From positions 310,001-374,000 of the forward strand of contig CALFNN010000070.1 in NCBI GenBank assembly GCA_937902925.1: a stretch of 64,000 nucleotides of DNA. Direction: 5' to 3'. This DNA comes from an uncultured Opitutaceae bacterium. GTDB taxonomy: Bacteria > Verrucomicrobiota > Verrucomicrobiia > Opitutales > Opitutaceae. The notes under the pieces are model-generated. The model was not told where the DNA came from. It saw nothing but the letters and a program-made list of their open reading frames with translations, and did not search any database. The position numbers and the translations under genes are program-made. Shown here piece by piece: positions 10,810 to 22,413 of this stretch. The number at the start of each line of letters is the position of its first letter. The first letter of the stretch is position 1.

Positions 10810-11022
10810 ATGCTCAACACTATCGCTGATATCACTGGCAGTATTCAGGGCGGCCTCGGCTGTCTCGGTGCCGCCATCGGCGTCGGTCTGGTCGGCTTCA
10901 AAGCCGCCGAAGCCGTCGGCCGCAACCCGGGCGCCTCCACGAAAATCCTCGTGCAGGGCATCATCGGCATGGCACTCGCCGAAGCCGTTGCGTTCTACGC
11001 GCTCTTCCTCGGCAAACCCTGA
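10810..11022 (+). CDS. atpE: F1Fo ATP synthase subunit c
   Basis: A 70-residue hairpin of two membrane helices forming the rotor ring. The first helix carries the glycine-packing motif ([16 protein letters not shown]), then the polar loop GRNPGA. The second carries the ion-binding glutamate in [14 protein letters not shown]. The residue after that glutamate is Ala, not Ser or Thr, and no Gln occupies the usual sodium-ligand position of helix one. By family rules this suggests proton coupling (inference). It lies 72 bases after atpB. Confidence 0.96.
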   Translation: MLNTIADITGSIQGGLGCLGAAIGVGLVGFKAAEAVGRNPGASTKILVQGIIGMALAEAVAFYALFLGKP

Positions 11023-11089
11023 TTCCGTCCGTTTTTCCACCGCGTCGGCGCCCCGTGCGCCGGCGCGGTCACTTTCAACGCAAACCGCC

Positions 11090-11677
11090 ATGTTCTCTCC
11101 CGTGCTCGTCCTCGCCCAAGCCACCGGTGCCGCCGCTGAAGCTGCGGCCGCTCACGGCGAAGCCACCAGCGGTGTTTCCAAAATCATCGGCGATTTCGGC
11201 ATCAGCTGGCCGTTTTTCATCGCCCAGGTCATTAATTTCTCCGTCGTCGCGTTCATCCTCTGGAAGTTCGCCTTCAAGCCCGTCCTCGCGACCCTCGACG
11301 AGCGCCAGCAGAAGATCGCCGCCGGGCTGAAATACGCCGACGACATGAAGGCCAAGCTGGAGGCCACCCAGCAGGAGAGCGCCGCAATCCTCAAACAGGC
11401 CTCGCTCGATGCGTCCCGCCTCGTCGACGAGGCGCGCAAATCCGCCAAGGACTATCTCGACAAACAGACGCAGGAAACGGCCGCCAAGGTGAACGACATG
11501 CTCGCGAAAGCGCGCCAGGCTGTCGAGCTCGAGCACAAGAAGATGCTCGCCGATGCGCGCGTCGAAATCGCCCGCCTCGTCGTCGTCACGACCGAGCGGG
11601 TCCTCGCGAAGAAATTGTCCGACGCCGATCGCGCCGCTTACAACGACTCGGCGACGCGCGAGCTCACCAACGTCTGA
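11090..11677 (+). CDS. atpF: F1Fo ATP synthase subunit b
   Basis: 195 residues from ATG 11090. Subunit b is the peripheral stalk. After an Ala-rich N-terminus there is a membrane helix ([25 protein letters not shown], residues about 38-62). A long charged coiled-coil follows, rich in Lys, Glu and Ala ([20 protein letters not shown] and onward). A single b gene is present, so a homodimer is expected. The longer open frame upstream is chance reading through atpE in another frame and is not part of the gene. Confidence 0.94.
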   Translation: MFSPVLVLAQATGAAAEAAAAHGEATSGVSKIIGDFGISWPFFIAQVINFSVVAFILWKFAFKPVLATLDERQQKIAAGLKYADDMKAKLEATQQESAAILKQASLDASRLVDEARKSAKDYLDKQTQETAAKVNDMLAKARQAVELEHKKMLADARVEIARLVVVTTERVLAKKLSDADRAAYNDSATRELTNV

Positions 11678-11694
11678 TCGTCCTGCGCTTCGCC

Positions 11695-12090
11695 ATGGCC
11701 TCCGGCAAAAAACAAATTCGGCAGCTCGCCCGCCAGTTTTTCAAGCTGAGCGTGGTCGCTGGCACCGTATCATCCGACCGCGTTGCCGGCGTGCTCGAAT
11801 ATATCGAGAAACACAGTCCCGCCAACGCGATTGCGGTCCTCAAAGCCTATCATCGCCTCGTTGCGACGGAAGTCGCCCGCGGCCAGGCCATCGTCAGTCA
11901 CGCCGGCCCGGTCAGCGAAGCGACGCTCGCCACGATCGCGGCGGCCATGACGAAGAAATACCAGCGTCCCGTGACCGCTGTCGCCCGCCGGGACGAAATG
12001 CTGCTCGCTGGTCTCCGTGTCCGCGTCGGCGACGACACGTATGAGTCCTCCGTCGCTAGCCAGCTCGCCGCCCTGGCCGCCGCGGTCTGA
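11695..12090 (+). CDS. atpH: F1Fo ATP synthase subunit delta, short form
   Basis: 131 residues, where the family is usually about 175-180. It should cap the catalytic head and tie it to the b stalk. The C-terminal half is typical ([21 protein letters not shown], then [21 protein letters not shown]). The N-terminal six-helix domain is cut to roughly 65 residues, and no in-frame upstream start exists in the 17-base gap after atpF. The position between atpF and atpA supports the identity. Shortening of the head-binding domain is the odd feature. Confidence 0.88.
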   Translation: MASGKKQIRQLARQFFKLSVVAGTVSSDRVAGVLEYIEKHSPANAIAVLKAYHRLVATEVARGQAIVSHAGPVSEATLATIAAAMTKKYQRPVTAVARRDEMLLAGLRVRVGDDTYESSVASQLAALAAAV

Positions 12091-12133
12091 AATTTCCCTC
12101 CACCTTTCCTGCTTCCAACCCCTCTGTTTTCCG

Positions 12134-13660
<1,527 letters not shown>

Positions 13661-13695
13661 GCGCCGTCAGCCCGTCTTAATTACTTTTTCCCACC

Positions 13696-14577
13696 GTGGC
13701 CTCCACCCGCGACATCCGCCGGCGCATCAAGTCGGTCAAGAACACCCGCCAGATCACGAAGGCGATGGAGCTGGTCGCCGCGTCGAAGATGAAGAAGGCG
13801 CAGCAATCCGCGCTCGCCGGCCGGCCCTACGCCGAGTTGATGGCCCGGATGCTCGCCGCCCTGGCCGATCACGTGGAAAGCTCCCTGCATCCGTTCCTGG
13901 CCACGCGCGCAGTAAAGACCCGCGGCATCATTCTCATCACGTCCGACAAAGGCCTGTGTGGCCCGCTCAACGCGAACGTCTTCAAGCTGGTGACCGACAT
14001 CAAGACGCCCGCGAAATACGCCGTCATCGGCCGCAAGGGGTCCCAATTCATCGCCCGCACCAAGCGTGACTTGCTGGCGGATTTCTCGGTCAGCGACCGC
14101 GTCGCCTTCAGTGAGGTCCGGGTCGTCGCGGAATTCATGATGAAGCAGTATCTCGACGGCGCGGTCGACACGGTCGAGGTCATCTGGCCGCGTTTTCGCA
14201 ACACCCTCATACAGGTCCCGACCGCCCTGCCGTTGCTGCCGCTCACGGATCTGAAAGCGGCCGTCGAGGGTTTGCATCACGATTCCGGCACCGTGCCGGT
14301 CCCCGCGAAGGCCGCCGACAGCCAGATGCTCTTCGAGCCGAATCCCGCCAGCGTGCTCGATGCCCTGCTCCCGCTTTATATCAACCGGCAGGTTTATCAC
14401 CAGGTCCTCGACTCGAAGGCCTCCGAGCACAGCGCCCGCATGGTCGCGATGAAAACCGCGAAGGACAACGCCACGAAACTGCTCGGCGATCTCACCCTCG
14501 AATACAACAAGGCCCGCCAGGCCGCGATCACCCAGGAAATTCTCGAGATCGCCGCCGCCCAGTTCGCCGCCGCCTGA
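13696..14577 (+). CDS. atpG: F1Fo ATP synthase subunit gamma
   Basis: 293 residues from a GTG start. This is the central rotor shaft. The N-terminal helix RDIRRRIKSVKNTRQITKAM and the segment ILITSDKGLCGPLNANVFK are diagnostic. The C-terminal helix (SARMVAMKTAKDNATKLLGD through LEIAAAQFAA) completes the coiled coil. The start is preceded by a pyrimidine-rich stretch instead of a Shine-Dalgarno. Gene order between atpA and atpD is standard. Confidence 0.96.
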   Translation: MASTRDIRRRIKSVKNTRQITKAMELVAASKMKKAQQSALAGRPYAELMARMLAALADHVESSLHPFLATRAVKTRGIILITSDKGLCGPLNANVFKLVTDIKTPAKYAVIGRKGSQFIARTKRDLLADFSVSDRVAFSEVRVVAEFMMKQYLDGAVDTVEVIWPRFRNTLIQVPTALPLLPLTDLKAAVEGLHHDSGTVPVPAKAADSQMLFEPNPASVLDALLPLYINRQVYHQVLDSKASEHSARMVAMKTAKDNATKLLGDLTLEYNKARQAAITQEILEIAAAQFAAA

Positions 14578-14598
14578 TATTTTCTCCCTCATCTTTAA

Positions 14599-16041
<1,443 letters not shown>

Positions 16042-16046
16042 TCGCC

Positions 16047-16454
16047 ATGTCGCTCACCCTCGAAATCGTCACGCCCGAGGCCCGGGTGTATTCTGACACG
16101 ATCGATTCCGTCGTCATCCCGACCGTCGAGGGCGAGGTCGGCATTCTGCCGGGCCATATTCCGTTGCTGACGCAGGTCGCGGACGGTGAACTGCGCGTGA
16201 CCAAGGGCGGGGCCACTCATTTTCTTGCCGTGGGCGGCGGGTTTGCCGAGGTCGCGGGCGATCGCGTTCAGGTTCTCGCCGAACACGCGATCACCGAGGA
16301 AAAGATCGATGAGCATGCGGTTGAAGACGCGCTCAAGCGCGCCGAGGCCCAACTCCGCGACGCCGCCGGCTCCGATCCGGCCGAGTTCGAACACCTGCAG
16401 GAAATGGTGCGCTTTGCCGGGGTTCAGCTCGCCCTCAAACGCCGTCGCCGCTGA
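16047..16454 (+). CDS. atpC: F1Fo ATP synthase subunit epsilon
   Basis: 135 residues. It regulates the rotor and connects gamma to the c-ring. The N-terminal beta sandwich shows LEIVTPEARVYSDTIDSVVIPTVEGEVGILPGHIPLL. A C-terminal two-helix tail (IDEHAVEDALKRAEAQLRDA) can act as the regulatory arm. It is the last gene of the atp operon. The 237 bases that follow hold no intrinsic terminator that I could see, only candidate operators for the feo genes. Confidence 0.95.
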   Translation: MSLTLEIVTPEARVYSDTIDSVVIPTVEGEVGILPGHIPLLTQVADGELRVTKGGATHFLAVGGGFAEVAGDRVQVLAEHAITEEKIDEHAVEDALKRAEAQLRDAAGSDPAEFEHLQEMVRFAGVQLALKRRRR

Positions 16455-16588
16455 TTCCTTGGTGGTCGTGCGCGAGGCCGTTGAAGCGGACTTCGCGCCG
16501 TTGCATTCAGTCGCTGGCCTGCGCCCATCCGCCGATTCGCTTCGGCTTGGGTGACCCTTGAGGCGCGCGGCAACCCGTCGCTTAAACC

Positions 16589-16609
16589 CGCTAAGGGATT
16601 CACTTAGCG
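16589..16609. promoter_or_regulatory. Candidate metalloregulator operator upstream of feoA
   Basis: A perfect 7-bp inverted repeat, CGCTAAG, 7 spacer bases, CTTAGCG. It sits about 80 bases before feoA in the only sizeable gap between atpC and the feo genes. A second related site, TTAG-N6-CTAA, lies at 16667-16680, just before feoA. The arms resemble half-sites of DtxR/IdeR/MntR-type repressors more than a Fur box. The role in iron-dependent control is inferred from position and symmetry. Confidence 0.45.
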
Positions 16610-16666
16610 TGATTCAGCCCCGTTTCCGGCCGTTTTACTTGCCCGCCGACTGAAACCGAGTCTCAA

Positions 16667-16680
16667 TTAGCGCGTCCTAA
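16667..16680. promoter_or_regulatory. Second TTAG/CTAA inverted repeat before feoA
   Basis: TTAG-CGCGTC-CTAA, ending 11 bases before the feoA start codon. It shares the TTAGCG word with the larger inverted repeat at 16589-16609. Binding here would overlap the expected ribosome or promoter region of feoA. The match is short, so it could be chance. Confidence 0.3.
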
Positions 16681-16691
16681 CTGCACCCGCC

Positions 16692-16949
16692 ATGAGTCGC
16701 TCACCTTTTGATCACCGCATGCCGCTCTGCCAGCTCGCCGCTGGCTCCACCGGGCGCATCTGCGAGATCAACGGCGACGAGAGTTTTGCTCAGCGGCTGC
16801 GCGAGATGGGTTTTGGCGAGGCCGCGCTTGTCACCAAGATTTCCGGCAGCACCACCAGCCTGTGCCACGTCAACGGCACCCGGATCGCCCTCAATCATGA
16901 CGCCGCGAGGTCCGTCCTCGTGGAGCTATTGCCTTCGGGCGCCCGCTGA
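16692..16949 (+). CDS. feoA: Ferrous iron transport protein FeoA
   Basis: 85 residues with an SH3-like fold. FeoA is a small cytoplasmic protein that supports FeoB. The pattern PLCQLAAGSTGRICEI, LREMGFGEAALVTKI and the terminal RIALNHDAARSVLVE strand are typical FeoA. It lies 12 bases before feoB and so is translated from the same message. The start ATG 16692 follows CACCCGCC, without a Shine-Dalgarno. Confidence 0.93.
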   Translation: MSRSPFDHRMPLCQLAAGSTGRICEINGDESFAQRLREMGFGEAALVTKISGSTTSLCHVNGTRIALNHDAARSVLVELLPSGAR

Positions 16950-16961
16950 CGCGAGGGCCGC

Positions 16962-19097
16962 GTGATCCTGCCGCCGCACATCGCTCTCCCGGCGAAGAAG
17001 CGCCCCGTCGCCGCCGATCGCACGCCTGTCTACGCGATGGTCGGCAATCCGAATTCCGGCAAGACCACGCTGTTCAACGCCCTTACCGGTCTCCGCCAGA
17101 AGGTCGGCAACTATCCCGGCGTCACCGTCGAAAAGAAGATCGGTGAGGCGTTTTCCCAGCACGGCCGGCCCATCAAGATCATCGATCTTCCCGGTGCTTA
17201 TTCGCTCGCGGCGCGCTCACCCGACGAAGCCGTCCTGCGCGACGTGCTGCTCGGCCGTCGCTCCGATACCCCGCAACCCGATCGCATCATCTGCGTCGTC
17301 GATGCCTCCAACCTCGAACGCAATCTCTACCTCGTCCACCAAATCCTCGATCTCGGCCGGCCGGTCATCGTTGTCCTGAACATGATGGACGTCGCCGCTG
17401 CCGCCGGCCATCGGATCGACGCCGCGAAACTCGAGGAGTCACTCGGCGTAACCGTGATTCCGTGCGAAGCCGTCCACGGCAAGGGCCTCGTCGAACTCCG
17501 CCTCGCCATGAGCCGCGCCGAGTTGCCGCTCGCGCGCCACCGCTGGGATATTCCCGCGCCGATCGCCGCCGCCGTGGCGGATCTCCAGGCTTCGCTCGCG
17601 CAGAACGACGGCCGCCTGCCGCTCGTCGCACGCGCCGAGGCTTTGCTCCTGCTCACCGATTTCGACACCGTGCGCGTCGCCGGCTCGAAACCGCTCTGCG
17701 CCCGCACGCACGAAATCCTCGCGCACTGGCGCGCACGTTGGGAAGGCGAGGGCACCGATTGGTCCGCCACTCTCATTCGCAGCCGCTACGACGCCATCAA
17801 CCAGCTCTGCACCGGCGTGCTCCGGCGCACCCGCGAGGAAGGCCCGTCGCTCTCCGATCGCATCGATGCCGTGCTCGTGCACTCGCTCTGGGGCTGGCTC
17901 TTTTTCGCCGCCATCATGGCCGCGCTGTTTTTCTCCATCTTCACGCTCGCCGAATATCCGATGGACTGGATCGACGCCCACATGGCCGCGCTCGGCGGCT
18001 GGGTGAAGGGCGTGATGGCCCCCGGCGACCTCCGCGATTTGCTGACCAACGGCGTCATCAAGGGCGTCGGCGGCATCGTGATTTTCCTCCCGCAGATTCT
18101 CATTCTCTTTTTCTTCGTCGGCCTGCTCGAAAGCACCGGCTACATGGCGCGCGCCGCCTTCCTCATGGACCGTCCGATGAGCAAGGTCGGCCTGCACGGC
18201 AAATCTTTCATCCCGCTCCTTGGCTCCTACGCCTGCGCGATCCCCGGCATCATGGCCACGCGCACCATCGAAAATGCGAAGGACCGGCTCGTCACCATCC
18301 TCGTCGCACCGTTGATGAGTTGCTCCGCACGGCTGCCCGTCTACCTGCTGATGATCGCGACGCTGCTCCCGAGCACCGCCGTGCCGGCGACGACCAAGGT
18401 CGGCATCATGCTGCTCATGTATGTCCTCGGCACCGTCGGTGCGTTCGCGTTCGCGTGGCTCTTCAAGCGCACGCTCTTCAAGAGCGCACCGCCGCTCATG
18501 ATCATGGAGCTGCCGCCCTACCAGCGGCCGCGCCTGAAGGAAATCCTCCGCCAGATGATCGAGCGCGCGTGGCTGTTTCTCAAAAACGCCGGCACCATCA
18601 TCCTCGGCATTTCCATCGTGCTGTGGTTCTTCACCACCTATCCGAAAAACCCCAATCCCGCCGCCACGCCCGACGCCCAGATCGCCTACAGCCTCGCCGG
18701 CCGCACCGGCCGGATCCTCGAACCCGTCATCAAGCCGCTCGGCTTCGACTGGCGCATCGGCGTCGGCCTCGTCTCGTCGTTCTACGCCCGCGAAGTCTTC
18801 GTCAGCTCGATGGGCGTCATCTTTGGGGTGGGGGACGGCGAGGACAACACCGCCGCCATCCGCGATGCGCTCCGCTCCGCCAAATGGCCCGATGGCGCCG
18901 CGCTCTTCACCCCGCTCGTTTGCTTCACGCTGATGGTCTACTACGTTTTTGCCATGCAATGCATGAGCACCGTCGCTGTGGTGAAACGCGAAACGAACTC
19001 CTGGCGCTGGCCGCTCTTCCAAATCGCCTACATGACCGGCACCGCCTGGCTCGTGTGTTTCCTCATTTACCAAACCGGCCGCGCCCTCGGTTTCTAG
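16962..19097 (+). CDS. feoB: Ferrous iron transporter FeoB
   Basis: 711 residues from GTG 16962. An N-terminal G domain shows G1 GNPNSGKTTLFNALTG, the VGNYPGVTVEKK switch, G3 DLPGAYSL and G4 VLNMMD. The membrane half has two gate regions, including LLGSYACAIPGIMATRTI and the SCSARLPVYLL segment with the conserved cysteine. It imports Fe(II) across the inner membrane. Spacing to feoA and the next small gene implies one operon. The candidate operators upstream of feoA fit iron control. Confidence 0.97.
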   Translation: MILPPHIALPAKKRPVAADRTPVYAMVGNPNSGKTTLFNALTGLRQKVGNYPGVTVEKKIGEAFSQHGRPIKIIDLPGAYSLAARSPDEAVLRDVLLGRRSDTPQPDRIICVVDASNLERNLYLVHQILDLGRPVIVVLNMMDVAAAAGHRIDAAKLEESLGVTVIPCEAVHGKGLVELRLAMSRAELPLARHRWDIPAPIAAAVADLQASLAQNDGRLPLVARAEALLLLTDFDTVRVAGSKPLCARTHEILAHWRARWEGEGTDWSATLIRSRYDAINQLCTGVLRRTREEGPSLSDRIDAVLVHSLWGWLFFAAIMAALFFSIFTLAEYPMDWIDAHMAALGGWVKGVMAPGDLRDLLTNGVIKGVGGIVIFLPQILILFFFVGLLESTGYMARAAFLMDRPMSKVGLHGKSFIPLLGSYACAIPGIMATRTIENAKDRLVTILVAPLMSCSARLPVYLLMIATLLPSTAVPATTKVGIMLLMYVLGTVGAFAFAWLFKRTLFKSAPPLMIMELPPYQRPRLKEILRQMIERAWLFLKNAGTIILGISIVLWFFTTYPKNPNPAATPDAQIAYSLAGRTGRILEPVIKPLGFDWRIGVGLVSSFYAREVFVSSMGVIFGVGDGEDNTAAIRDALRSAKWPDGAALFTPLVCFTLMVYYVFAMQCMSTVAVVKRETNSWRWPLFQIAYMTGTAWLVCFLIYQTGRALGF

Positions 19098-19098
19098 C

Positions 19099-19269
19099 AT
19101 GAGCTCGCAACTTCAGACCGTCGCCGCCCTCGCCATCGTCGCCATCACGGCGACGCTGCTGATCCTGCGCTCACTCGCGAAGCGCAAGAACCCCGGCTGC
19201 GGCGGCAACTGCGGCGCCGTCAGTCCCGAGGTCAGAAAACTGCAGGCGCAACTCAAGCGCCAGCCGTAG
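19099..19269 (+). CDS. FeoB-associated Cys-rich membrane protein (small)
   Basis: A 56-residue protein one base after the feoB stop. It has one membrane helix near the N-terminus (VAALAIVAITATLLILRSL), then a basic stretch and a short cysteine motif CGGNC, followed by a charged tail. Tiny single-helix proteins with CxxxC-type motifs commonly follow feoB and are thought to handle or stabilise iron during uptake; FeoC is absent here. The end overlaps the convergent MFS gene by 17 bases. Confidence 0.75.
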   Translation: MSSQLQTVAALAIVAITATLLILRSLAKRKNPGCGGNCGAVSPEVRKLQAQLKRQP

Positions 19270-20542
19270 CCGCGACGCCCCGCGCCCGCGCGATCGGCAG
19301 CACCGCCACCGCCGCGATCAGGCACAACGCTCCGGCCGCGATGAACGCCGGCGCATAGTTTCCAAAACTCGTGCGCAACGCGCCCGCGCCATACGCCGCG
19401 AACGCCGCCCCGACTTGGTGGCTCGCCACCACCCAGCCGAACACGATGCTCGCCTTCTCGCGACCGAACACCTCGCCCGTCAGCCGCACCGTTGGCGGCA
19501 CCGTCGCGATCCAGTCCAGTCCGTAGAACACCGCAAAAATCCCCAATCCCGCCGCCGGTCCCAGCAACGCCCGCGGCAGGAACAGCAGCGACAGCCCGCG
19601 CAGCCCGTAATACCCGAAGAGCAGATGGCGCGCATTGTAGCGGTCGCTCAGCCAGCCCGATGCCGTCGTGCCGACCAGGTCGAACATCCCCATCATCGCG
19701 AGCAGCCCCGCCGTCCGCACCTCGGGGATCCCGCAGTCGAACGCCGCCGGGATCAGGTGAGTGCCGATCAGCCCGTTCGTGCTCGCACCGCAAACGAAGA
19801 ACGAACCCGCGAGCAGCCAGAAGTCACGCGACCGCGCCGCGTCAGCCAGCACTGCCAGCGCCTGCCGCGCCGGATTGCCGGAATTCGCCGCTGGCCGGAC
19901 CGCGTCCGGCACGCCGTTTTCCCCATACGGTCGCAGCCCCACGTCGCGCGGGTCGTCGCGCATGAAAAACCAGATTACCGGAATCACCGCCGCCGTTGCC
20001 GCGGCCACGATCAGCGGTGCCGCCCGCCAGCCCTGCACTTTCACGGCTGAGGCCAGCGACGGTAAAAACACGAGTTGCCCCGTCGCCGTGCTCGCGGTCA
20101 GCACGCCCATCACGAGTCCCCGCCGCTCGGCGAACCACCGGTTCGCCACCGCCGCACCGAGCACCGTCGCCGCCATACCCGAGCCCACACCGACCACCGC
20201 GCCCCACAACAGCACGAATTGCCAATAATGCGTCGCGTGCGTCGACAGCCCGTAGCCCACGCTCAACAACGCCATCGCCGCCAGCATCGTTCGCCGCAGG
20301 CCGAACTGTTGGTAGAGCGCCGCCGCAAACGGTCCGATCAACCCGTAAAGAAAAATATTGATCGAGATGATCGACGAGACCTTTGCGCGGCTCCACTGAA
20401 ACTCGTTGCCAAACGGCAGGATGATCACGCCCGGCGTCGCCCGCGCGCCCGCCGCCGCCAGCAACGTGATGAAGGTCACGCCCGCCGCGATCCAGCCGTA
20501 GTGCAGCTTGCGTTTCTCGGTCGTTTTTTCCACCGGACTCAT
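19253..20542 (-). CDS. MFS transporter (oxalate/monocarboxylate-like family)
   Basis: About 429 residues with twelve predicted membrane helices. GWIAAGVTFITLLAAAGARATPGVIILPF opens the first helix, and FGLRRTMLAAMALLSVGYGLS and NRWFAERRGLVMGVLTAS are the cytoplasmic loop motifs of the OFA/monocarboxylate-porter branch. It probably moves a small organic acid; the substrate is unknown. The start at 20542 (MSPVEKTTEKRK) is preferred over 20563. It is convergent with the feo operon, overlapping its last gene. Confidence 0.82.
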   Translation of the reverse strand: MSPVEKTTEKRKLHYGWIAAGVTFITLLAAAGARATPGVIILPFGNEFQWSRAKVSSIISINIFLYGLIGPFAAALYQQFGLRRTMLAAMALLSVGYGLSTHATHYWQFVLLWGAVVGVGSGMAATVLGAAVANRWFAERRGLVMGVLTASTATGQLVFLPSLASAVKVQGWRAAPLIVAAATAAVIPVIWFFMRDDPRDVGLRPYGENGVPDAVRPAANSGNPARQALAVLADAARSRDFWLLAGSFFVCGASTNGLIGTHLIPAAFDCGIPEVRTAGLLAMMGMFDLVGTTASGWLSDRYNARHLLFGYYGLRGLSLLFLPRALLGPAAGLGIFAVFYGLDWIATVPPTVRLTGEVFGREKASIVFGWVVASHQVGAAFAAYGAGALRTSFGNYAPAFIAAGALCLIAAVAVLPIARARGVAATAGA

Positions 20543-20621
20543 CGGGCAGTCCGGAAGCTGCACACACCACCATCCCTCGCAAGCCGCCGTCCTTCTGTGC
20601 CGGCCGAATTATTCAACACTG

Positions 20622-21026
20622 TCACGTTCGCGGCGCCCGCACCTCGCCCATCAGCTCGACGATGTTATCCTCGGGGTCCCGGACGGCGGACAGCCACAGC
20701 TCGTGATCCGGCATCCGGGCGATCATCCGCGGCTCGCTCTCGTTTCTCGCTCCGCGCGCGACGATCGCGGCATGCGCCGACGCAATGTCGGCGACCTTGA
20801 AAAACAAAATCGAATTCTTTCCCACCTCGCCCGCACCCTGAGGCGTGCTCAGCATGATCCGCACACTCCCCGCCGCGAGAAACGCCAGATTCGGTCCAGC
20901 CGCGAAGAGAAACTTCAACCCCAGCACATCGCGGTAAAACACCGTCGCCTTGGCGACATCACCCACCGTGATGGCGATCTGCCCGATTTCCGAAACCCCG
21001 TTGAATGGCGCGGCCGGCGTGCTCAT
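20622..21026 (-). CDS. VOC-family (glyoxalase-like) protein
   Basis: 134 residues with the paired beta-alpha-beta-beta-beta modules of the vicinal-oxygen-chelate fold. GQIAITVGDVAKATVFYRDVLGLKFLF starts module one, FFKVADIASAHAAIVARGA module two, and FRDPEDN-like AVRDPEDNIVELMGEV ends it with a metal-ligand glutamate. The family includes lyases, dioxygenases and drug-binding proteins, so the reaction cannot be assigned. It lies on the minus strand between the exoD-like gene and the MFS gene. Confidence 0.85.
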   Translation of the reverse strand: MSTPAAPFNGVSEIGQIAITVGDVAKATVFYRDVLGLKFLFAAGPNLAFLAAGSVRIMLSTPQGAGEVGKNSILFFKVADIASAHAAIVARGARNESEPRMIARMPDHELWLSAVRDPEDNIVELMGEVRAPRT

Positions 21027-21068
21027 GCTTGGACGGTGTGCCGCGCCACCGCCCGTTTGTCGAGCCCG

Positions 21069-21719
21069 CTACCCCGCCAGCCAATGCCAGATTGCCGCCA
21101 GCGTCTGGTGCACCGCGGCGCCGAGAATCGTGAACCAGACCGCCGTCACGAGCGCCATCACGTAGCCCGCCAGCACAAACAATCCGTCGCGTTCGAGCAG
21201 CCCGAGCGCGAGAAACAGGATCGTCCACCCCGGAAAAGTGTTCGTCAGCGGAATCGGCAACGGGAGCGCCAGCACAAGGCCCGCGCCGGCGATCGCCAGA
21301 TAGTGCAGGGCCACCAGCCACCGCGCGCCCGTCACGACCGGCCACTGCGGCCGCAGGGTTTTCTCCACCAACCCCATCACCCGTCGCGTCACGGCAACGA
21401 TCTTCGCCAGAAATCCTGGACCGAGCGGCAGGTCGAGCAACCAGCCCGGCATCCAGGGCGACCGGCCGAACGCAAGTTGCAGCGCAATGATCGCCACCGC
21501 CAGTCCGCACGGCGGCGACGTTCCCGGAAGCGAGACCGGCAGGAGGAACGGCAGCGCCCCCAGCAGCAGCAGCAGTTGATAAGCGCGCGTTCCCAGGATC
21601 CCGATCATTTTGCGCAGCGTTGCCGGCTGGCCCTCCAGTGCGTCCCGCAAATGCGCGAGCTCGTCGACGAGGGAGCGGTGGACTGGGGCGGGGGAGGGCG
21701 GCGCGTCGGGAGCGTTCAC
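21069..21719 (-). CDS. ExoD-family membrane protein
   Basis: 216 residues from a GTG at 21719. After a Pro-rich start there is a helical segment (SLVDELAHLRDAL), then IGILGTRAYQLLLLLGALPFLLPVSLPG and several further membrane helices, matching the ExoD family linked to exopolysaccharide production in rhizobia. The actual biochemical role is not known. The start codon overlaps the queE stop as GTGA, so the gene is translationally coupled to queE. Confidence 0.8.
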   Translation of the reverse strand: MNAPDAPPSPAPVHRSLVDELAHLRDALEGQPATLRKMIGILGTRAYQLLLLLGALPFLLPVSLPGTSPPCGLAVAIIALQLAFGRSPWMPGWLLDLPLGPGFLAKIVAVTRRVMGLVEKTLRPQWPVVTGARWLVALHYLAIAGAGLVLALPLPIPLTNTFPGWTILFLALGLLERDGLFVLAGYVMALVTAVWFTILGAAVHQTLAAIWHWLAG

Positions 21720-22411
21720 GTGCCCCGCTTGTTGCCATACAGCTCGATGTGCAGCCGGTGCGCGTAGCGGTAGCCGCGCACCTTGCACAATTCACCGAGC
21801 CAGCCCGCCCGCGACCGCATTTTTTCGAGCGTGGTCGCCTCGGGCATCAACAACACCTTGTGCCGCGGAATCTCCCGGTGCAGCGCCGCCAGCATGTGCT
21901 CCAGCTCCTCCACATCCTCCGGCCGCGCGACGACGAACTTGAATTGATAGGGATAATTGTCGATCCACGCCCGCACCACGTCCGGCTGCCAGCGCGTGGC
22001 CTCGTGCTTCTTGCGCCACGCCCCGTGCTCCAGCGCATCGGGCGCCGAGTTGAGCAGCTTCGGCGACAGCGACGCCAAGTCGCACGCGATGCCCCCTGGC
22101 GCTACCGTCGCCGCCGTCTCGATCGTGATGTGATGGCCCAGCTTTTTCACCCCCGCGGCCAACGCGTGAATCTCCTTCGCAATCATCGGCTCGCCCCCCG
22201 TGAGCACGACATGCCGCGCCGTTGCGTGCGCCTGCACCTCGGCGACGATCGCCGCCACGCCGCGCGCCGCGCCCTCGGGATTCCACGACGCATACGGCGT
22301 GTCGCACCAGGCGCAACGCAGGTTGCAACCGCTCGTCCGGACGAACACCGACGGCACCCCCGTCAACTCGCCCTCGCCCTGGATCGAATAAAAGATTTCC
22401 GAGATCAGCAT
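21716..22411 (-). CDS. queE: 7-carboxy-7-deazaguanine synthase QueE
   Basis: 231 residues. This radical-SAM enzyme ring-contracts 6-carboxytetrahydropterin to 7-carboxy-7-deazaguanine on the queuosine pathway. The N-terminal SEIFYSIQGEGELTGVPSVF and the cluster motif CNLRCAWCDT are seen, followed by VVLTGGEPM for SAM binding. The ATG at 22411 lies 3 bases after the queC stop. Longer upstream reading frames overlap queC and are shadows. Confidence 0.95.
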   Translation of the reverse strand: MLISEIFYSIQGEGELTGVPSVFVRTSGCNLRCAWCDTPYASWNPEGAARGVAAIVAEVQAHATARHVVLTGGEPMIAKEIHALAAGVKKLGHHITIETAATVAPGGIACDLASLSPKLLNSAPDALEHGAWRKKHEATRWQPDVVRAWIDNYPYQFKFVVARPEDVEELEHMLAALHREIPRHKVLLMPEATTLEKMRSRAGWLGELCKVRGYRYAHRLHIELYGNKRGT

Positions 22412-22413
22412 GG

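Noticed and set aside
17439-19100. Long open frames opposite to and alongside feoB
   Set aside because: They follow feoB codon structure in the wrong frame; no recognisable motif.
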